This document shows positions 11,564 to 24,243 of a DNA stretch of 64,000 nucleotides, in pieces (position 1 is the first letter of the stretch; the number at the start of each line of letters is the position of its first letter). The notes below the pieces were generated by a model. That model was not told where the DNA came from, did not search any database, and worked only from the letters and a program-made list of their open reading frames with translations. Position numbers and translations under genes: made by a program. Source of the DNA: Daucus carota subsp. sativus (taxonomy: Eukaryota; Streptophyta; Magnoliopsida; Apiales; Apiaceae); NCBI RefSeq assembly GCF_001625215.2, contig NC_030381.2:46746689-46810688 (forward strand), in the 5' to 3' direction.

Positions 11564-13093
11564 TCAATATACTCATATATAAAGGAGAAGCGAGAGGCGA
11601 GAGGCGTCTAGGTGGCGCCTCTAACATCGCTCCGTTCTATTTTTCTAATTTTCTAAAATTCTTGGATGAAAAATATCAAAAATTAAAACTATCTTTTTTT
11701 AGTTTCATGTATATTAGAAGCAAGTTTCAGAATCTGATTTTGTTTAAGATTATTTATGGAATATAGTAGCTTGAAAGTTTTAATTTGATTTTGTTTCAGA
11801 TTATTTCAATATACTTATATAAAGGAGAAGCGAGGGGCGTGTATGTGGCGCCTCTCACATCGCTCCGTTTTATTTTTCTAATTTTCTGAAATTTTTGGAT
11901 GAAAAATATCAAAAATTAGAACTACCTTTTTTAGTTTCATGTATATTAGAAGAAAGTTTCAGAATTTGATTTTGTTTCAGATTATTTATGGAATATGGTA
12001 GCTTGAAAGTTTTAATTTGATTTTGTTTCAGATTATTTAATTATGGGAAAGAGTAGCACACAAGTCTCTCTGCGCCTATAAATACCCCTATAGATTGTAG
12101 GGTTTTGGATCATCTAAACACAACCTCCTCTATTTCAATTTCAATCTGATTTTGTTTCAGATTATTTAATTATGGGAAAGATTAGCACACAAGTCTCTCT
12201 GCAACTATAAATACCCCTATAGATTGTAGGGTTTTGGATCATATAAACACAACATCCTCTCTTTCAATGCCATAACCCTACCTCTCTCTGGTAATAGTTT
12301 TCTTGCTCGATTTCTAACTCGGTGGTGCCGTTCTTCTACAACGATGAGTGAAGGATGTTTATACAATATTAAAAAAAAAATAAAGGTTGTTGCAAGCAAA
12401 GATAGTTATAGACCACTATGTGGGAGTCGACAAATCCAAACACGGGAAAAGAATATAGTCTTGACATGATATTGATGGATGATATCAATAAATTAACTAT
12501 TAGTGATGTGTGTTTGTTGGTTATTTTTTTATAATATTTGTTTTGTTCATCGGACATGTTTGTTGTTGTTAATTTTTATATGATTTACTTTGTATACAGG
12601 AAAAAATTATTATAATTTGTTTGCTCCGTTCAAGCAACTTTTAAGTGAAGGTTGTTTACACATTATTAAAAAATAAAGATTATTACAAGCAAGGGTAGTT
12701 ATAGACCGCTATCTCAAGGATTTAGGTTAGATGTTTTTGTGCACAATCAATCCAAAAAAATTGGAGGAAGGTGACAATGTAAGAACATGATTACTTTTTA
12801 AAAAACACAAATAAAATTAAGATTCGTCGTGCATTAAATTGTTAATACGTGTATAAATTTATTTTCATTTTTTCAGCATGAATTATATTCCAATTTTGCA
12901 ATTTTATATATTAGTATTGGTATTACATCAAGATTTTTATAATATAAAATTTATGTTATCCTACAAATATTAACTTGGAAACATTAATATACGTTTTATA
13001 GACAACCATAAAATTATTTTATTCTACAAATATTAATATTACATCATTAATATAATTTTTATAGACCGCCTCAACACGCGACTTCTCAACTAG
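11564..13093 (+). mobile_element. Non-autonomous Helitron, copy 2
   Basis: It begins TCAATATACTCATATATAAAGG after A and ends CTCAACTAG before T. It is colinear with Helitron 1 over most of its length, including the 3' ~700 bp. The terminal hairpin region is mutated (CCGCCTCAACACGCG). A second complete 5' terminus starts at 11806, so the head is duplicated: a ~242-bp partial unit precedes the main body. The promoter-like segment is duplicated too, with period about 129 bp (TATA boxes at 12077 and 12206). No protein is encoded. Confidence 0.78.
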
Positions 13094-15867
13094 TTTCTTT
13101 ATAAAAGTGGATAATATAAATTGTCATACTACTATATATGGCTAAGATGAAAGCGTAGATTGGGCAAGATGACTCAAATACCAGACACTTTTACTACGTT
13201 TGGATGGGAAGAATATAATAAAATGAGTAAAAATTATTATGATGAGATTTATTGAAGGTGAATGAAGCATTCTATCCGTAAATTAAGGAAAATGCTAGAA
13301 ACGCCCGAAAATATTTTTATTTATTTTTTTCTCAAATCTAATTGGCAAATTGGCAAGGCATGATTAGTTCACCTCATACTAACAACAATGAGATTCCTAT
13401 ATGAACATTAATCACCCTTACAACTTGCCATGTTTGTGCCCTGTTATTCATGGGACAACATTGGAAAATAGAATTTGGAATACGTAATACTACTCATAAA
13501 TTAATATTCCTTGAATCATTTGACCATATGCACATAATTTTATTTTAAAAAATTTTGAATAGCAGAATCTGTTTATAAAAATGTAAGTTCTAAATAAGGT
13601 CGATATAACAATAAATTAAAATTTTTGTAAATTACTCAAAATCGACTCAAATTGAATTGTTTGCAAGTCGAGTCAAGTTGGAATAACAAAATTAGTCAAT
13701 AAACTAAACAATCAAATTCAACTCGATAAAAATAAACCTCAAACTCAAATTCGGTAGAGAAACTCGACTGACTTATTAACGCATTGCATTTCAATTTTCA
13801 AGAAAGTGTATAGTGCTTTCAATGTTAAATTAGATATAGAACACTTTATAAATTGCGTTAGACTTCTCAGACAAGATGGCTGTGAGCCTGTGACAAAGCA
13901 ACAATCAAGAGAACTGAGATCGTTTACTGAGCTTGTTTTACTCGCGATTGATAAAATTTAAATATTACTAGTTCCTTACATTTCTAAATCAAAAAAAGTA
14001 GTAAGCAAAACAGGCAACGAGGAAGAACCTCGTAAAGGTTGTTGATGTACCAATGGCTTTATATCCTTGTGCATAATGCTCTTACATAATTACATTCTTC
14101 AGTGATTCTGGCCTAGAAATAAATTTATAGAGGATTATAATTTATACAGCACCCTTTCAACTTGAAACATAACCCATAAGCTGAAGAAATTATTGATTAA
14201 TATATTCGTACAGAGTCATCGCTGTCAATTATAGACGAGTCTTGTTGGATTGAATGGAGAGAAAAACAATCAACACATTCTGCCACTGTGGTCTCCATTA
14301 TACGCACTTTGTAATCGACCTGTTGCTGTTTTTATCAATTTACTGAATTCTATTTATGCTTTTATACATCAAACGAAAACACACCCAAAAAAAGACTTGG
14401 GAAGTAGTAATCATACAAGGATTTCCAAACTACGAAACCCAATTTTTTTAATTTGTTTTTTGTTTGTTTCTGGTCACATACACTTTTATCTCTGTTATGA
14501 TCCAAAATCTCGACTGCTTGTTTTCAGGAGAATGGACGGACGTTATTGAATAATAAGACTATTGGTGAATGATTGATTGGAAAAGATATTAGTCCTTGAT
14601 TTGGGGCTAATTCTTGGATATGTTGAGCCCACTACCATAGGACCATAGGTTTCAAGTTATGGACAGAAGCAGCCCAACCCTATACTCTACCCTAGCACCA
14701 AATAGTTTCTAAAAGGGAAAAGAGAGGAGAAAAATTATACATCCGATATGTCTAAAGCCTCTGTGATAAAATCTTTGATATCAACTTTTTAGAATAAAAC
14801 AATGCAAAAAGCTTATCATTATGTTTGAATTTGGATGTTGGGTGTCCATGAGCACATCCTAAACGCTAAATTTAATGTATTTGGTTTATTTTAACTGGGA
14901 CAACTTTTGAATATAGGGTTCACCATTACTAATAAGTAGCAGCCAATCAAAATAAGTTAAATACATGAAATTTGGCGGTTAGCATGTACCCATCACACAC
15001 CGTAGCAAAACCGTATTATGTTTTATGGTTCGTGGCTACCAGAAAAGTAAAAGCCTGGTGTTGGATGCAAGCATGTCAAAATATCTTAAACTCAGGCCAA
15101 GATGGTAAATATATATCAGAATCATGGTCTTAGAATTCCGATTTCGGAACTAATCGATTAACATTATATTGATTCGGGATTTATTACAGATTTGTTAGAG
15201 ATTTTTTCAATAAATACGGGATTTCTGAAATCTATAAATTGATAAAATATTTTTTAAGAATTAATCGAAGATTTTTAAATGAATGGGGACATTTAGAACA
15301 CATATCAAAACTTATAAAAGAGACACTATCAGTTTTGGTTAGTTTATCAAATGTCAGCCTGGCCTGTCTAAAGGTTTAATTTCCAGAAACATAAACAGAA
15401 GTTGTCATCTTATAGGAAAAATTGAAATCTCCGAAATTGAACTTCTACGGACAATTTTCACTACCTCATTGCAGCTCTTGCGCAAATTTTAAACAGGTGC
15501 TGCACATATAGCTACATCTTAAGTTCAAAGTACAAAGGTACGATAAGATCAAAAGAAACAGTAACAGAGTAAACGTGGTAGCTTATGATCCCTTTAGGAA
15601 GATGTGGGCAAAGGAGAAGTTTCTAGAAGAGATGGAACTGAACCAGAATACCAGATTATCTGCCAAACTATGATGATATTAGCAACGGAATTTACCTTAT
15701 TATGTTGTTGCCTTGTTAGCAAATTCTTGTTATTCAAAGTTTTGGTATCTTAGCTTGTCCTTTTACTGTTTTACATGTAACATATTCTAACCCGGACCAG
15801 CTTCTTATCTTATTTTCGTCGTTGGCCAGTGTTCTAACGCGATGATGTAATATCATCATCACTGACA
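13094..15867. other. Non-coding spacer
   Basis: No gene is supported. A relic with repeated ACTCGA/CTCAAA words at about 13620-13770 resembles the element near 50365-50828. Around 15130-15290 there are repeated AATCGA words like those near 33070-33220 and 34800-35040, probably remains of one AT-rich MITE family. Confidence 0.4.
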
Positions 15868-16032
15868 CTCCCTCCGATTCTATAAACTTTTCATGTTTGA
15901 TATGTCGGTACTGTTCATAACATGAGACAAATTAATAATTTACGTCTAATCTATAAAACTAAATATGGTCGTGAGTGATCTCGTTGGATTCGTACTCACG
16001 AGTACCTTAATACGATGAAGAGACGGAGAGAG
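15868..16032. mobile_element. Stowaway-like MITE, diverged
   Basis: The left end is CTCCCTCCGATTCTATAAAC. The right end, on the minus strand, is CTCTCTCCGTCTC. The right flank is TA; the left flank is CA, so the target duplication has mutated or the call is slightly off. 165 bp, no coding capacity. Confidence 0.5.
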
Positions 16033-17178
16033 TATCTATTTTCATGCAAAACGATTCGAGAGGTCTAAGAAATTCAACTCCTTAGAATGTCAGAAACCAC
16101 ACCAATGATACAAGGAGAATGTCCTGATAGAGCCATTTTCTTTGAATGAGTTTTTCCCATAATCCTATGTGTTGATCAGCGATGTAGAGAGTTTTAGTTG
16201 TTACTATGGCCTATGTAGAGTAATCTGTAACTTCTTTGCATGATCAATCGCAGAAGATTTCCTTCCCTAAATACACATTCGTATTATGTGTGCAGTTAAC
16301 TATTTACGAACTAGAATAGGGATTCTATAAAAGCTAAAGTTTCACAGACAAGAAGTATAATCTGCTATAGCTATATGCGAATGATTTTACAGAAAATTCT
16401 GTTCTGTATTGATTGTTGATGGACAATAGAAGGCAAAATTTTGAACCAAATGACTACGATTTAAAACAGAAGGGCACAGAACACCATACTAAAATGTAAG
16501 AGGAGCGAATGGGCGATACATTATTAAAAATTATGAAGACTCGTTGGAATCTCCGGTCTGGAAAGAATAGAGCTTTCAGGCTTGCCAGAGAAACCCGAGT
16601 CCATAGCAGGAAGAGCTTATGAACTCTCCACAAAACAGAGTTAAGTTCTGACTGTAAGAGTCTTGAGTCTACGCATAAATGTCTGGTCTTCTGTGGTGAG
16701 TCCACGCATAAATGTCAATCACATCTATTCGGATGGCACTTCTTATATCAAGAATTATTGAGAGACCTAAATAAATGTATTTAAGCGATGAAATCATTCC
16801 ATTATGGCTTATTAATTTATCCAGGAATTACTCTATGTTCAAAGCATAAGGTGTTCTTTGGTTATTTTGGGCCTTGGCAAGACTTCTGGATCGTTAGACC
16901 AATACTGTTAAGCCAGGCTTAGCATTGCTATGTTCCTAGACGCTCTATTCATCCTTCAAAAACATAATTTAGTTGCATTGCTCTCTGCCAATGTCTTCGC
17001 ACGTTGAGATCTATATATCAGAAGACTTTTACATTAGTTTAAGTTCAATGATCAAACATTAGCTACACATAAAACATGTTGTCACGTTATCAATATCAGC
17101 AAAAGGAGTGCCTCTCCACATATGTTAATATCCTTACCTACCTCATTCTATGCATGCATATTTACACAATAGTCAGCT
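16033..17178. other. Upstream region of the peroxidase gene
   Basis: No gene is supported. The short frame at 16454-16705 on the minus strand shows no family signature. The last few hundred bases should contain the peroxidase promoter. Confidence 0.4.
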
Positions 17179-17188
17179 CTATATATAC
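17179..17188 (+). promoter_or_regulatory. Candidate TATA box of the peroxidase gene
   Basis: CTATATATAC lies about 80 bases upstream of the start codon at 17260. This leaves room for a leader of roughly 45-50 nt that is A- and C-rich, as usual for plant 5' UTRs. Confidence 0.6.
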
Positions 17189-17259
17189 GCCACATCAATT
17201 ACCATCTCTCACAACCAAAATCAAAATCTTGTCTCATTCATCAAAAATATAAGAAAGAA

Positions 17260-18616
17260 ATGAAGACTTGCATCAGCTTTTTCTTAATATTGTTCTTAGT
17301 TGTGGTTTCAGCGAAAGAGTATGATGGAGTTGATGATGATGATGAGCAGAGCTTCCCTGGAAATTCTATTACCACCTTTAGAGATATACCAGATTACTCG
17401 GACTTCGAGGATGATCTAACCTTTTCATACTACCACAAGAGCTGTCCTGATGCCGAAGCCATTATCCAGAGGAAGGTTGATGAATGGATTAAGAAGGACG
17501 ACACTCTTGCTCCTAGTCTTATAAGGTTGCAGTACCACGACTGCGTTGTTCGGGTAAGAAATTAGCATCTGTGTCATCAAACAAAGTTGTTAATATTGAC
17601 CACCTTGTTAATCACACACCTTAAACAATTGATGTAAGTTGAATCTAGTGATGCATAATTAGCGGCATTTTGATTTGCAAATATTTATTATATAATCAGT
17701 ATAAAATGCAAGCATCGACTCTAGGCCGCGAATGCTGACACTCCTTAAACTGAAAATTCTTGTGAAAATGTAGGGATGTGATGCCTCAATACTTTTGGAC
17801 TATGAAGGAAGTGAAAGGAATGCGAATCAGAGCAAATCCTTGAGAGGCTTCGAAGTTATTGATGACATAAAAGCCGAATTGGAGAAGAAGTGCCCGAAGA
17901 CAGTGTCATGTTCAGATATTCTAGTTGGTGCAGTTAGAGATGCTGTTAGAATAGTTGGAGGTCCTTTCTACATGGTTCCTTATGGCAGAAAAGATGGACG
18001 CGTTTCTAAGGCCAAAGAGGCCGAATCTCTCCCCACTGGCCGCGAAAAAATTACTGATCTTGTTGAGTTTTTCCAGTCCATAGGGCTCAATATACTCGAT
18101 CTGGTTGTCCTCTCAGGTAAATTTAATAACATGATTTTGTTTCATGTAATGTCTAACTGTGATACTTCAGTCGCGAAATGTTTGAGTTCTGTTTGAATTT
18201 GAAATTTAGGAGCGCACACAATTGGAAGGACTTCATGTGGCTCAGTGCAAGAAAGGCTGTACAACTTCAATGGAACAGTGGGACGATCCGATCCCTCTAT
18301 CGATCCTAAATACTTGAACTTCTTGAAAAGAAAATGCAGATGGGCTTCAGAGTTTGTGGATTTTGATGGCATAACACCCAAGAACTTCAACAATGAATAC
18401 TACAAAAATCTGCAGAAAAACATGGGACTTTTGTCAACAGACCAAATGCTTAACACAGACTCCAGGACTTCAGTTTTGGTCAGTGCCTTGGCTTCTCAGC
18501 CTGAGGTTTTTACCTCTCAGTTTGCTGCTTCTATGGTTAAGCTTGGAAAGATTCAAGACCCTTCTTCAGAGGGTAATGGAGAGATTCGTCTCAATTGCAA
18601 TTACATCAATGCTTAA
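17260..18616 (+). CDS. Class III secretory peroxidase, three exons
   Basis: Predicted apoplastic haem peroxidase that oxidises phenolics with H2O2. Exons are 17260-17553, 17774-18116 and 18210-18616 (GT-AG introns, phases 0 and 1), giving 347 residues. Residues 1-18 form a hydrophobic signal peptide. An acidic stretch with DDDD (about 21-30) follows. The peroxidase domain starts near LTFSYYHKSCPDAE. Distal Arg89 and His93 lie in RLQYHDCVVRGCDAS; proximal His215 lies in VVLSGAHTIGRTSCG. The usual family cysteines are present (SCP, HDC, GCD, KCPKTVSC, TSCG, RKCRW, LNCN). The distal block has YHDCVV where most paralogues have FHDCFV; this, with RRCRWASE-like RKCRWASE, recalls Arabidopsis PER7. 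No frame damage is seen. Confidence 0.95.
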
Positions 18617-19293
18617 TTTATTTTTGACTGTAAGTGATCCAAGAACAATCTAAGTGAAGGAGCTTTTATTTGGCCTTTTTCCCATGAAATTTTGAATCAG
18701 ATGAATGTTTCATATGTGTAACTCTTTGCCTTTTTTACTTTAATATGTAGGGATGCATTTGGTAATATTTTTGTTTTATACTTTTGCTGATAATCCTGTT
18801 TGTTTCTTTGCTTATATTTTCTTGTATACTGATTTCCGGAAATAATTGGTTGGGGGATTTGCACACACCGAAACCGAATATCTGAAAATTACAGCACTAA
18901 TGCAAGTTCCTATTCAGCATGCCAAATAAGGTTGTCTCACCCCCAACAAGAGCCCAATGCGGTATTAATTTTAAGAGAGTATACTTTACAGGGTATTTAT
19001 AATGTTGACTGTAAACACACAACTATTATTTAATTAGATAAATTAATTTTATTCATAAATATTTTCTATACATGGAGAGGTTATTATTATTATTTTTTTT
19101 TTGAAACTGGAGAGGAGAGGTTATTATTATTAATGAGATTATAACAAACAATATCCAATATCTCCCTATAAAATGGTTGGTAGCATGTGTCTATTTTCAC
19201 ATACTCAAAAATTCGTACTGACATATTAGGAGGAAGCCAGTGACTTAGAAAGTCTTTATTTTATAATATATTTAATAGTGAGTTAACGACTTA
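18617..19293. other. 3' flank of the peroxidase gene
   Basis: It includes the 3' UTR, with AT-rich polyadenylation-type sequence over about 18620-18800. No other gene is seen. Confidence 0.4.
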
Positions 19294-19491
19294 CTCCCTT
19301 CGTCCCACCTATTTCTTATCGAATGGGTTGGGCACGGAGGTTAAGAAATATGTATAAAGTAGTGGAAAAGCGAAAGAAAAGTGGGTGAAGTTGTGAGACC
19401 CATTGACTATTTTTGGTAAGTTTTGAAATGTAAAAAATTGAGTGGAATACCAAAAAAGTAAAATGTAAAGAAATGGGTGGGACGGAGGGAG
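19294..19491. mobile_element. Stowaway-type MITE
   Basis: A 198-bp element with good terminal inverted repeats: left CTCCCTTCGTCCCACCTATT, right (minus strand) CTCCCTCCGTCCCACCCATT. It is flanked by TA (19292-19293 and 19492-19493). It lies about 680 bp downstream of the peroxidase stop codon. Confidence 0.9.
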
Positions 19492-20437
19492 TATAATAAA
19501 CAGCTTATATAATATATTTAAAAAAAATTATATTTCTTATTATATTTAAGAGTGAGTCAAGATAGGAAGGTACTCATGAATTATGATTTAGTCACGATAA
19601 TTTAAAAATAATCAAAATTGTGCAAAAGAAAACAACCGAGCACAACAGAAAGTACGTGCATCAATCGAAGAAAAAAAATAACTAGCGGTAATTACAAGAA
19701 AAAGTACGTGTATCAATGGGCAAAGACCGGATGCCGAATAGTTTATATTCTTTAAAGGAAGAAAAGTAAAAGAAAAATGGAAAACCAGTGCTGCAAATGC
19801 AACCATTTGTTTACTTTGAACATTTTGTAAGCAATGATGAATCTGCATATGGTCTGGACCCACACGTACAATCCATTTATTTCTTTCTTACATCAGAAGA
19901 TGTTTTTATGCTTTTATCCGCTTCCACCCACCAGACCACATTCAATACCAGCATTACACTATCAACCATATGCTAGTTAGATACTAGTAGATAGATTTGG
20001 ACTCTCTTGAATTCAGATATTGATGGGTAGCAACAATTTATAAATTTAACAGGAATTTTTATAATTAAGAACTGTTATGGAGAGCCCAAGGTTGAGTTCT
20101 TAAGATTTAAATATAATATTTTCTGGCAGAATAAATAATTATTTAGAATTTATTCAAAGAGATTACAAAATCTAAATTGCACCAACAAATTTTCATGTTT
20201 TTATAAATTTAAAAAATTCATTAATTTATATATGTCGTAAGAATTATAAATTCTAAACTTAAATTAAATACAATCACATTTGTAAGGGCATTTAAATTTT
20301 TTTTTTTTGAAAAAAATTGAAATACTGATTAAAATATTCACACACATTTTAATATGGACATGAACTGTAATTAAATATAGCTATACCTCATTAGTAACAA
20401 AGAATTTATTAAAAATTTGGATTCAATGCACCCCTTG
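19492..20437. other. Upstream region of the CLE gene
   Basis: No gene is supported. The minus-strand frame at 19612-19863 has no recognisable family features. The region should include the CLE promoter. Confidence 0.4.
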
Positions 20438-20447
20438 TATATAAATA
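20438..20447 (+). promoter_or_regulatory. Candidate TATA box of the CLE gene
   Basis: TATATAAATA lies only 44 bases before the start codon at 20482. If used, the 5' leader would be about 10-15 nt, unusually short; a more distal start site is possible. Confidence 0.5.
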
Positions 20448-20481
20448 CACACATGTTGACCAAATCTGCGATCGGAATGGT

Positions 20482-20802
20482 ATGGCTAAAGAGAGCTCCC
20501 CTACGCTCAACAAAATTATGACCAACTTTTCTTGTTTTATTTTGGCCTCAACAACCCTCTTCTTTTTCATGCTTACAGTGATAATATCACCTACACAACA
20601 CACCTTACCTCCTTCAACTATGAAGTCTTTGGTGGCGGAATCAAATGTGAAAAGCTTCAAAGAAGATGGTAATGCACAACAAAATGTTTCAATCACCGGG
20701 CGACGAGGAGGGCCTTGTAAATCGGTGAAGTGGCGAGAGAGAATTAACAATGCTAATGCTCATGAAGTTCCTAGCGGTCCTAATCCTATCTCGAATAGGT
20801 AA
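20482..20802 (+). CDS. CLE41/44: CLE peptide precursor of the TDIF type (CLE41/CLE44 class)
   Basis: Secreted signalling-peptide precursor of 106 residues, without introns. The CLE 12-mer HEVPSGPNPISN occupies residues 94-105 (20761-20796), followed by one Arg and the stop. This dodecamer is the TDIF sequence of Arabidopsis CLE41 and CLE44. In established work TDIF is made in phloem, is perceived by the receptor kinase PXY/TDR, promotes cambial cell division and blocks xylem differentiation. Residues about 14-36 (FSCFILASTTLFFFMLTVII) form the signal sequence. A variable spacer follows, as in the family. The start at 20482 puts the hydrophobic segment where a signal peptide belongs; an in-frame Met13 is a weaker alternative. 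The final 12 residues are unchanged, so the gene is presumably functional. Confidence 0.93.
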   Translation: MAKESSPTLNKIMTNFSCFILASTTLFFFMLTVIISPTQHTLPPSTMKSLVAESNVKSFKEDGNAQQNVSITGRRGGPCKSVKWRERINNANAHEVPSGPNPISNR

Positions 20803-22731
20803 AATTAAATTTTAGAAATTAGGGTATGACCGATCGATGTATGTAGGTCATCTCTCTCGGTTATAGGTGCTTCTATTTAATATAGTTCGAGATTCCGAAT
20901 TTTGAGTATTCGTCTTGGGTTTATCGTCATTATTTGTAGGATTTCTTTTCTGCTTTCGTTCTTTTGCTTTGTTTGCGGGAAACATGGCTGATTCGGAGCA
21001 TCGATTTGCATCATGAATTAATAGTTAATCAGATCAAAAAGGAGATGATTAAATGATTTCATTGAAATAAGAAAGATGGAAAAAATATCTTGATCGAAAA
21101 TTTGATATGATATACAATTGGGGGAGTGATTACTTTTTCTGTCCCGGATAAATTGAATTAAATATTATTTTTTCTGTCACAGATAAATTGAATTAAATAA
21201 TAAATGTTATAGATTTATTTCATTTTTCCCAAAATTAAATATTCCGATAAAAATCAAAAATGAAGGCTTTGTCTATTTATTTACTCCCTTCTTTTATCTA
21301 CGTCCTTTTAAATTTGTTTATAATATGTTGTTATTCCTAGTTTTCTCGGTGGAATAACCGTTACATTCTTCTTATTTTCTTTATTGAAATATTTCTTAAT
21401 AATAAAATTTTAATTAAAAATTAAAGTGCCAATATATATTTGGTATATTATGCCTTAATTTCTTTTAATTTCCCAATAATATTATTCTTAACAGTTCAAA
21501 GAATATTAGTATATAAATATTTATTATGTTTAAAATAACCCCCAATTAAATATATGTAGGTCATTTTGAAGAAATAGACTTCATTTTTATCTATTTCCTA
21601 TTTGCAAAAATTATTATTATTTTCTTAAAACATTTACTAGAGATATTTATGTGTAATATGAATAAAATATTTTAAATTTTCATTTAAAGTAATTAATATA
21701 TATTTTAATGAAGTCAAATTTCAAAATGAAACTATTACTAAAAAAATTACCATTTCAAACTACTCATTTCAACTTATCAACATTTTTACATGGACCGCGC
21801 AAGTAATAAAATGATTAATACGTACGCAACCACCATTGTTTATTTCTCTAGAGGAAGTGCCTGATTTTGTCACGTTGTATTATAGTAATTTTAAGGTCTC
21901 GAGATGGATCAAAACAACACATTTACGACATGAGCACTTGGCAAGCAAGCCTGAGCATGGCATCCTGTGCCTAAATCGGAATCCGGATCATTTGTTAAAC
22001 GCTAACAATTTAACATCCACACGTATAGGAAGTGAATGATGTAGTATCGAGTGCCAAGATAATGTCAGCACCGGCCAAGATTAAAACAAAAGGTGAAGAA
22101 GCTAATGATTGTTCCGGTTTAGAAGCTTTTATGTGCTAGCTAGCAGTAAAGACTTCAGACTGGACCGCAGGCAATCATCAAAGTGAAAGTAATATAGGAC
22201 CAAAATCAAGCATTGTTTTGCGTGAAATTTCAGAGACCTTAATGTGTAAATATATGCTCAATACTTTGTTATTGTGCCAACTCGGAGCATTGAATTGTAT
22301 AAATTGTATGACAGTATCCGAAGCAAGGGACAAAAACAACTTATAAGTAGCTCAGAAATGTCGCTTTCTTCTGCTGTGTCTGGCCGAGGCCTTGAATGTA
22401 TTTTGTGGTGCAGAAAAGTAAAAGTCACAGTTTGTATGGAGCTGTAACGCAGGAGGCATCTGTGAACCATCAAAATCAGTGTCAATATATCTTTTTTCTT
22501 GTTCGTATACAGTTGTGTAGGATATTGTTAATTTGGCTGGGAAGATGTTCAGAGTAGTTTGATTTTTCGTCTGGGCATCTTTGAGTTCTAAACGAGGGAA
22601 AACATTGTCCATTCCAATTAAACCCACCATATGTCTATACGAAATTCACCAAGCATTTTCCATAATTTGCATCTAAGCAAGCGAGTCATAATTTCTTAAC
22701 AGTAGCGTTTTGGGCCGAGCCCTACAGGTTT
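20803..22731. other. Spacer between the CLE gene and a foldback element
   Basis: No gene is confidently supported. A direct repeat, TTTCTGTC(C/A)CxGATAAATTGAATTAAATA, occurs at about 21138 and 21168. An unrecognised 92-codon frame lies at 22352-22630 (minus). It has no hydrophobic segment and no known motif, and I do not call it a gene. Confidence 0.4.
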
Positions 22732-22741
22732 GTTTTTAAAC

Positions 22742-23865
22742 GGGTTAATTATCAAACTCATAACTGAAGTGGACAAATGGTATCAACTTCATCACTGATC
22801 TCCACGGGTCTCAAGTTGCTCACTAAACTCGCTCAATGGTATCAAACTCATCACTGCCGTTAAAAAAAAGTAACGGAAGTTAGACGGAGTGACAGATTGG
22901 CGGTTGACGTAATACATTAATAAAAAAGACTGAAGAAAAACAAATGAAAGAAAATAAGATAAAAGTAGAAAATGGATATGCCACATAATTTGAAGTTTAT
23001 ATGAAAATAAAGTATGCAAATTTTTTATTAAATTCATTTTAGGATATAATTATCTAAATAAACGTATCGAACTAAATTTTAATATATAATTAACTAAACA
23101 ATTAAGATTAACTTTTATGTTTTTTATTAGATTATAATTATTTTTGAATAATATTGAAATATTTTCTCTTTTAATAAATTTTATTTATGTGAATATTATT
23201 GTTGGCCAAAAAATATTTTCAAATTTTTTTTTATATCACCAACTTTTTTACAATTTTAAGAAAAATCTAGAGATAGAACATAAAGAAATTCATTTCGATT
23301 TTTAACACTTCTATTTCTTTTGGAATTTTTTGTACCAAACAAAAACATGAAAATATTCAAATCTTCAAAAACAACACATAATATTTAAAAATATTTTTTT
23401 GCCAACAATAATATTCACATAAATAAAATTTATTAAAAGAGAAAACATTTCAATATTATTCAAAAAAAATTATAATCTAATGAAAAAAATAAAAGTTAAT
23501 CTTAATTGTTTAGTTAATTATATATTAAAATTTAGATCCATACATTTATTTAGATAAATATATCCTAAAATCAATTTAATAAAAAGTTTGCATACTTTAT
23601 TTCCACATAAACTTCAAATTATGTGGTATTTCTATTTTCTACTTTTTTTTTATTTTCTTTCATTTGTTTTTCTTCAGTCTTTTTTATTAATGTGCCACGT
23701 CAACCGTCAATTTGTCACTCCGTCTACCCTCCGTTATTTTTTTTAACGGCAGTGATGAGTTTGATACCATTAAGCGAGTTTAGTGAGCAACTTGAGACCC
23801 CGTGGAGATCAATGATGAAGTTGATACCATTTGTCCACTTCAGTGATGAGTTTGATAATTAACCC
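22742..23865. mobile_element. MULE-like foldback element, family A copy 1
   Basis: The ends are GGGTTAATTATCAA and its complement. A perfect 10-bp target duplication, GTTTTTAAAC, flanks it (22732-22741 and 23866-23875). Almost the whole element is one inverted repeat: arms of roughly 480 bp (22742-23225 and about 23380-23865) around a ~155-bp centre. Each arm contains several copies of an ATCAAACTCATCACT word or its complement. The length of the target duplication points to the Mutator superfamily; no transposase is encoded. Confidence 0.85.
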
Positions 23866-23875
23866 GTTTTTAAAC

Positions 23876-24243
23876 TTATCTCAAAAGGCCTCGGTTACTT
23901 CACGGCTTATATATGGATCCCGTTAGACTGAGTCTAAATTCCGCTTTAACGTCCGCTAAAAAGATTGATTTATGCTTTTCACACCGTAAGATTAAAAAAA
24001 AAGCAAATGCGTGGAAGGGTACCAAGTTCTCTCATTCAATTAGCACTAAAGAGACAAATCAACTTTTACGTAGAGAGAGGTGTGTGTTTCATACCATTAT
24101 ATCAACAAACATGATTGAGCTACAATAAAGCTAAACTAACACGAAACAATTTATAAACTCGCTCCATCTAATCACATTATGTAATTAAAACAACCCTTTA
24201 AAAAGAAAAGGAGATTAATAAACTAATTAACAGCCCTGACTAA
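23876..24243. other. 3' flank of the MYB gene
   Basis: The interval between the foldback element and the MYB stop codon contains no other supported gene. It should include the MYB 3' UTR, since that gene is on the minus strand. Confidence 0.4.

Noticed and set aside
22352-22630. 92-codon minus-strand frame with mixed composition
   Set aside because: It looks more protein-like than most chance frames, but I recognise no family, no start context and no adjoining exon.
22792-23862. Short frames at both ends of the foldback element and again at 32013-32303
   Set aside because: They share the peptide SLIPLSEFSE because they lie in the inverted repeats of one transposon family; they are not genes.
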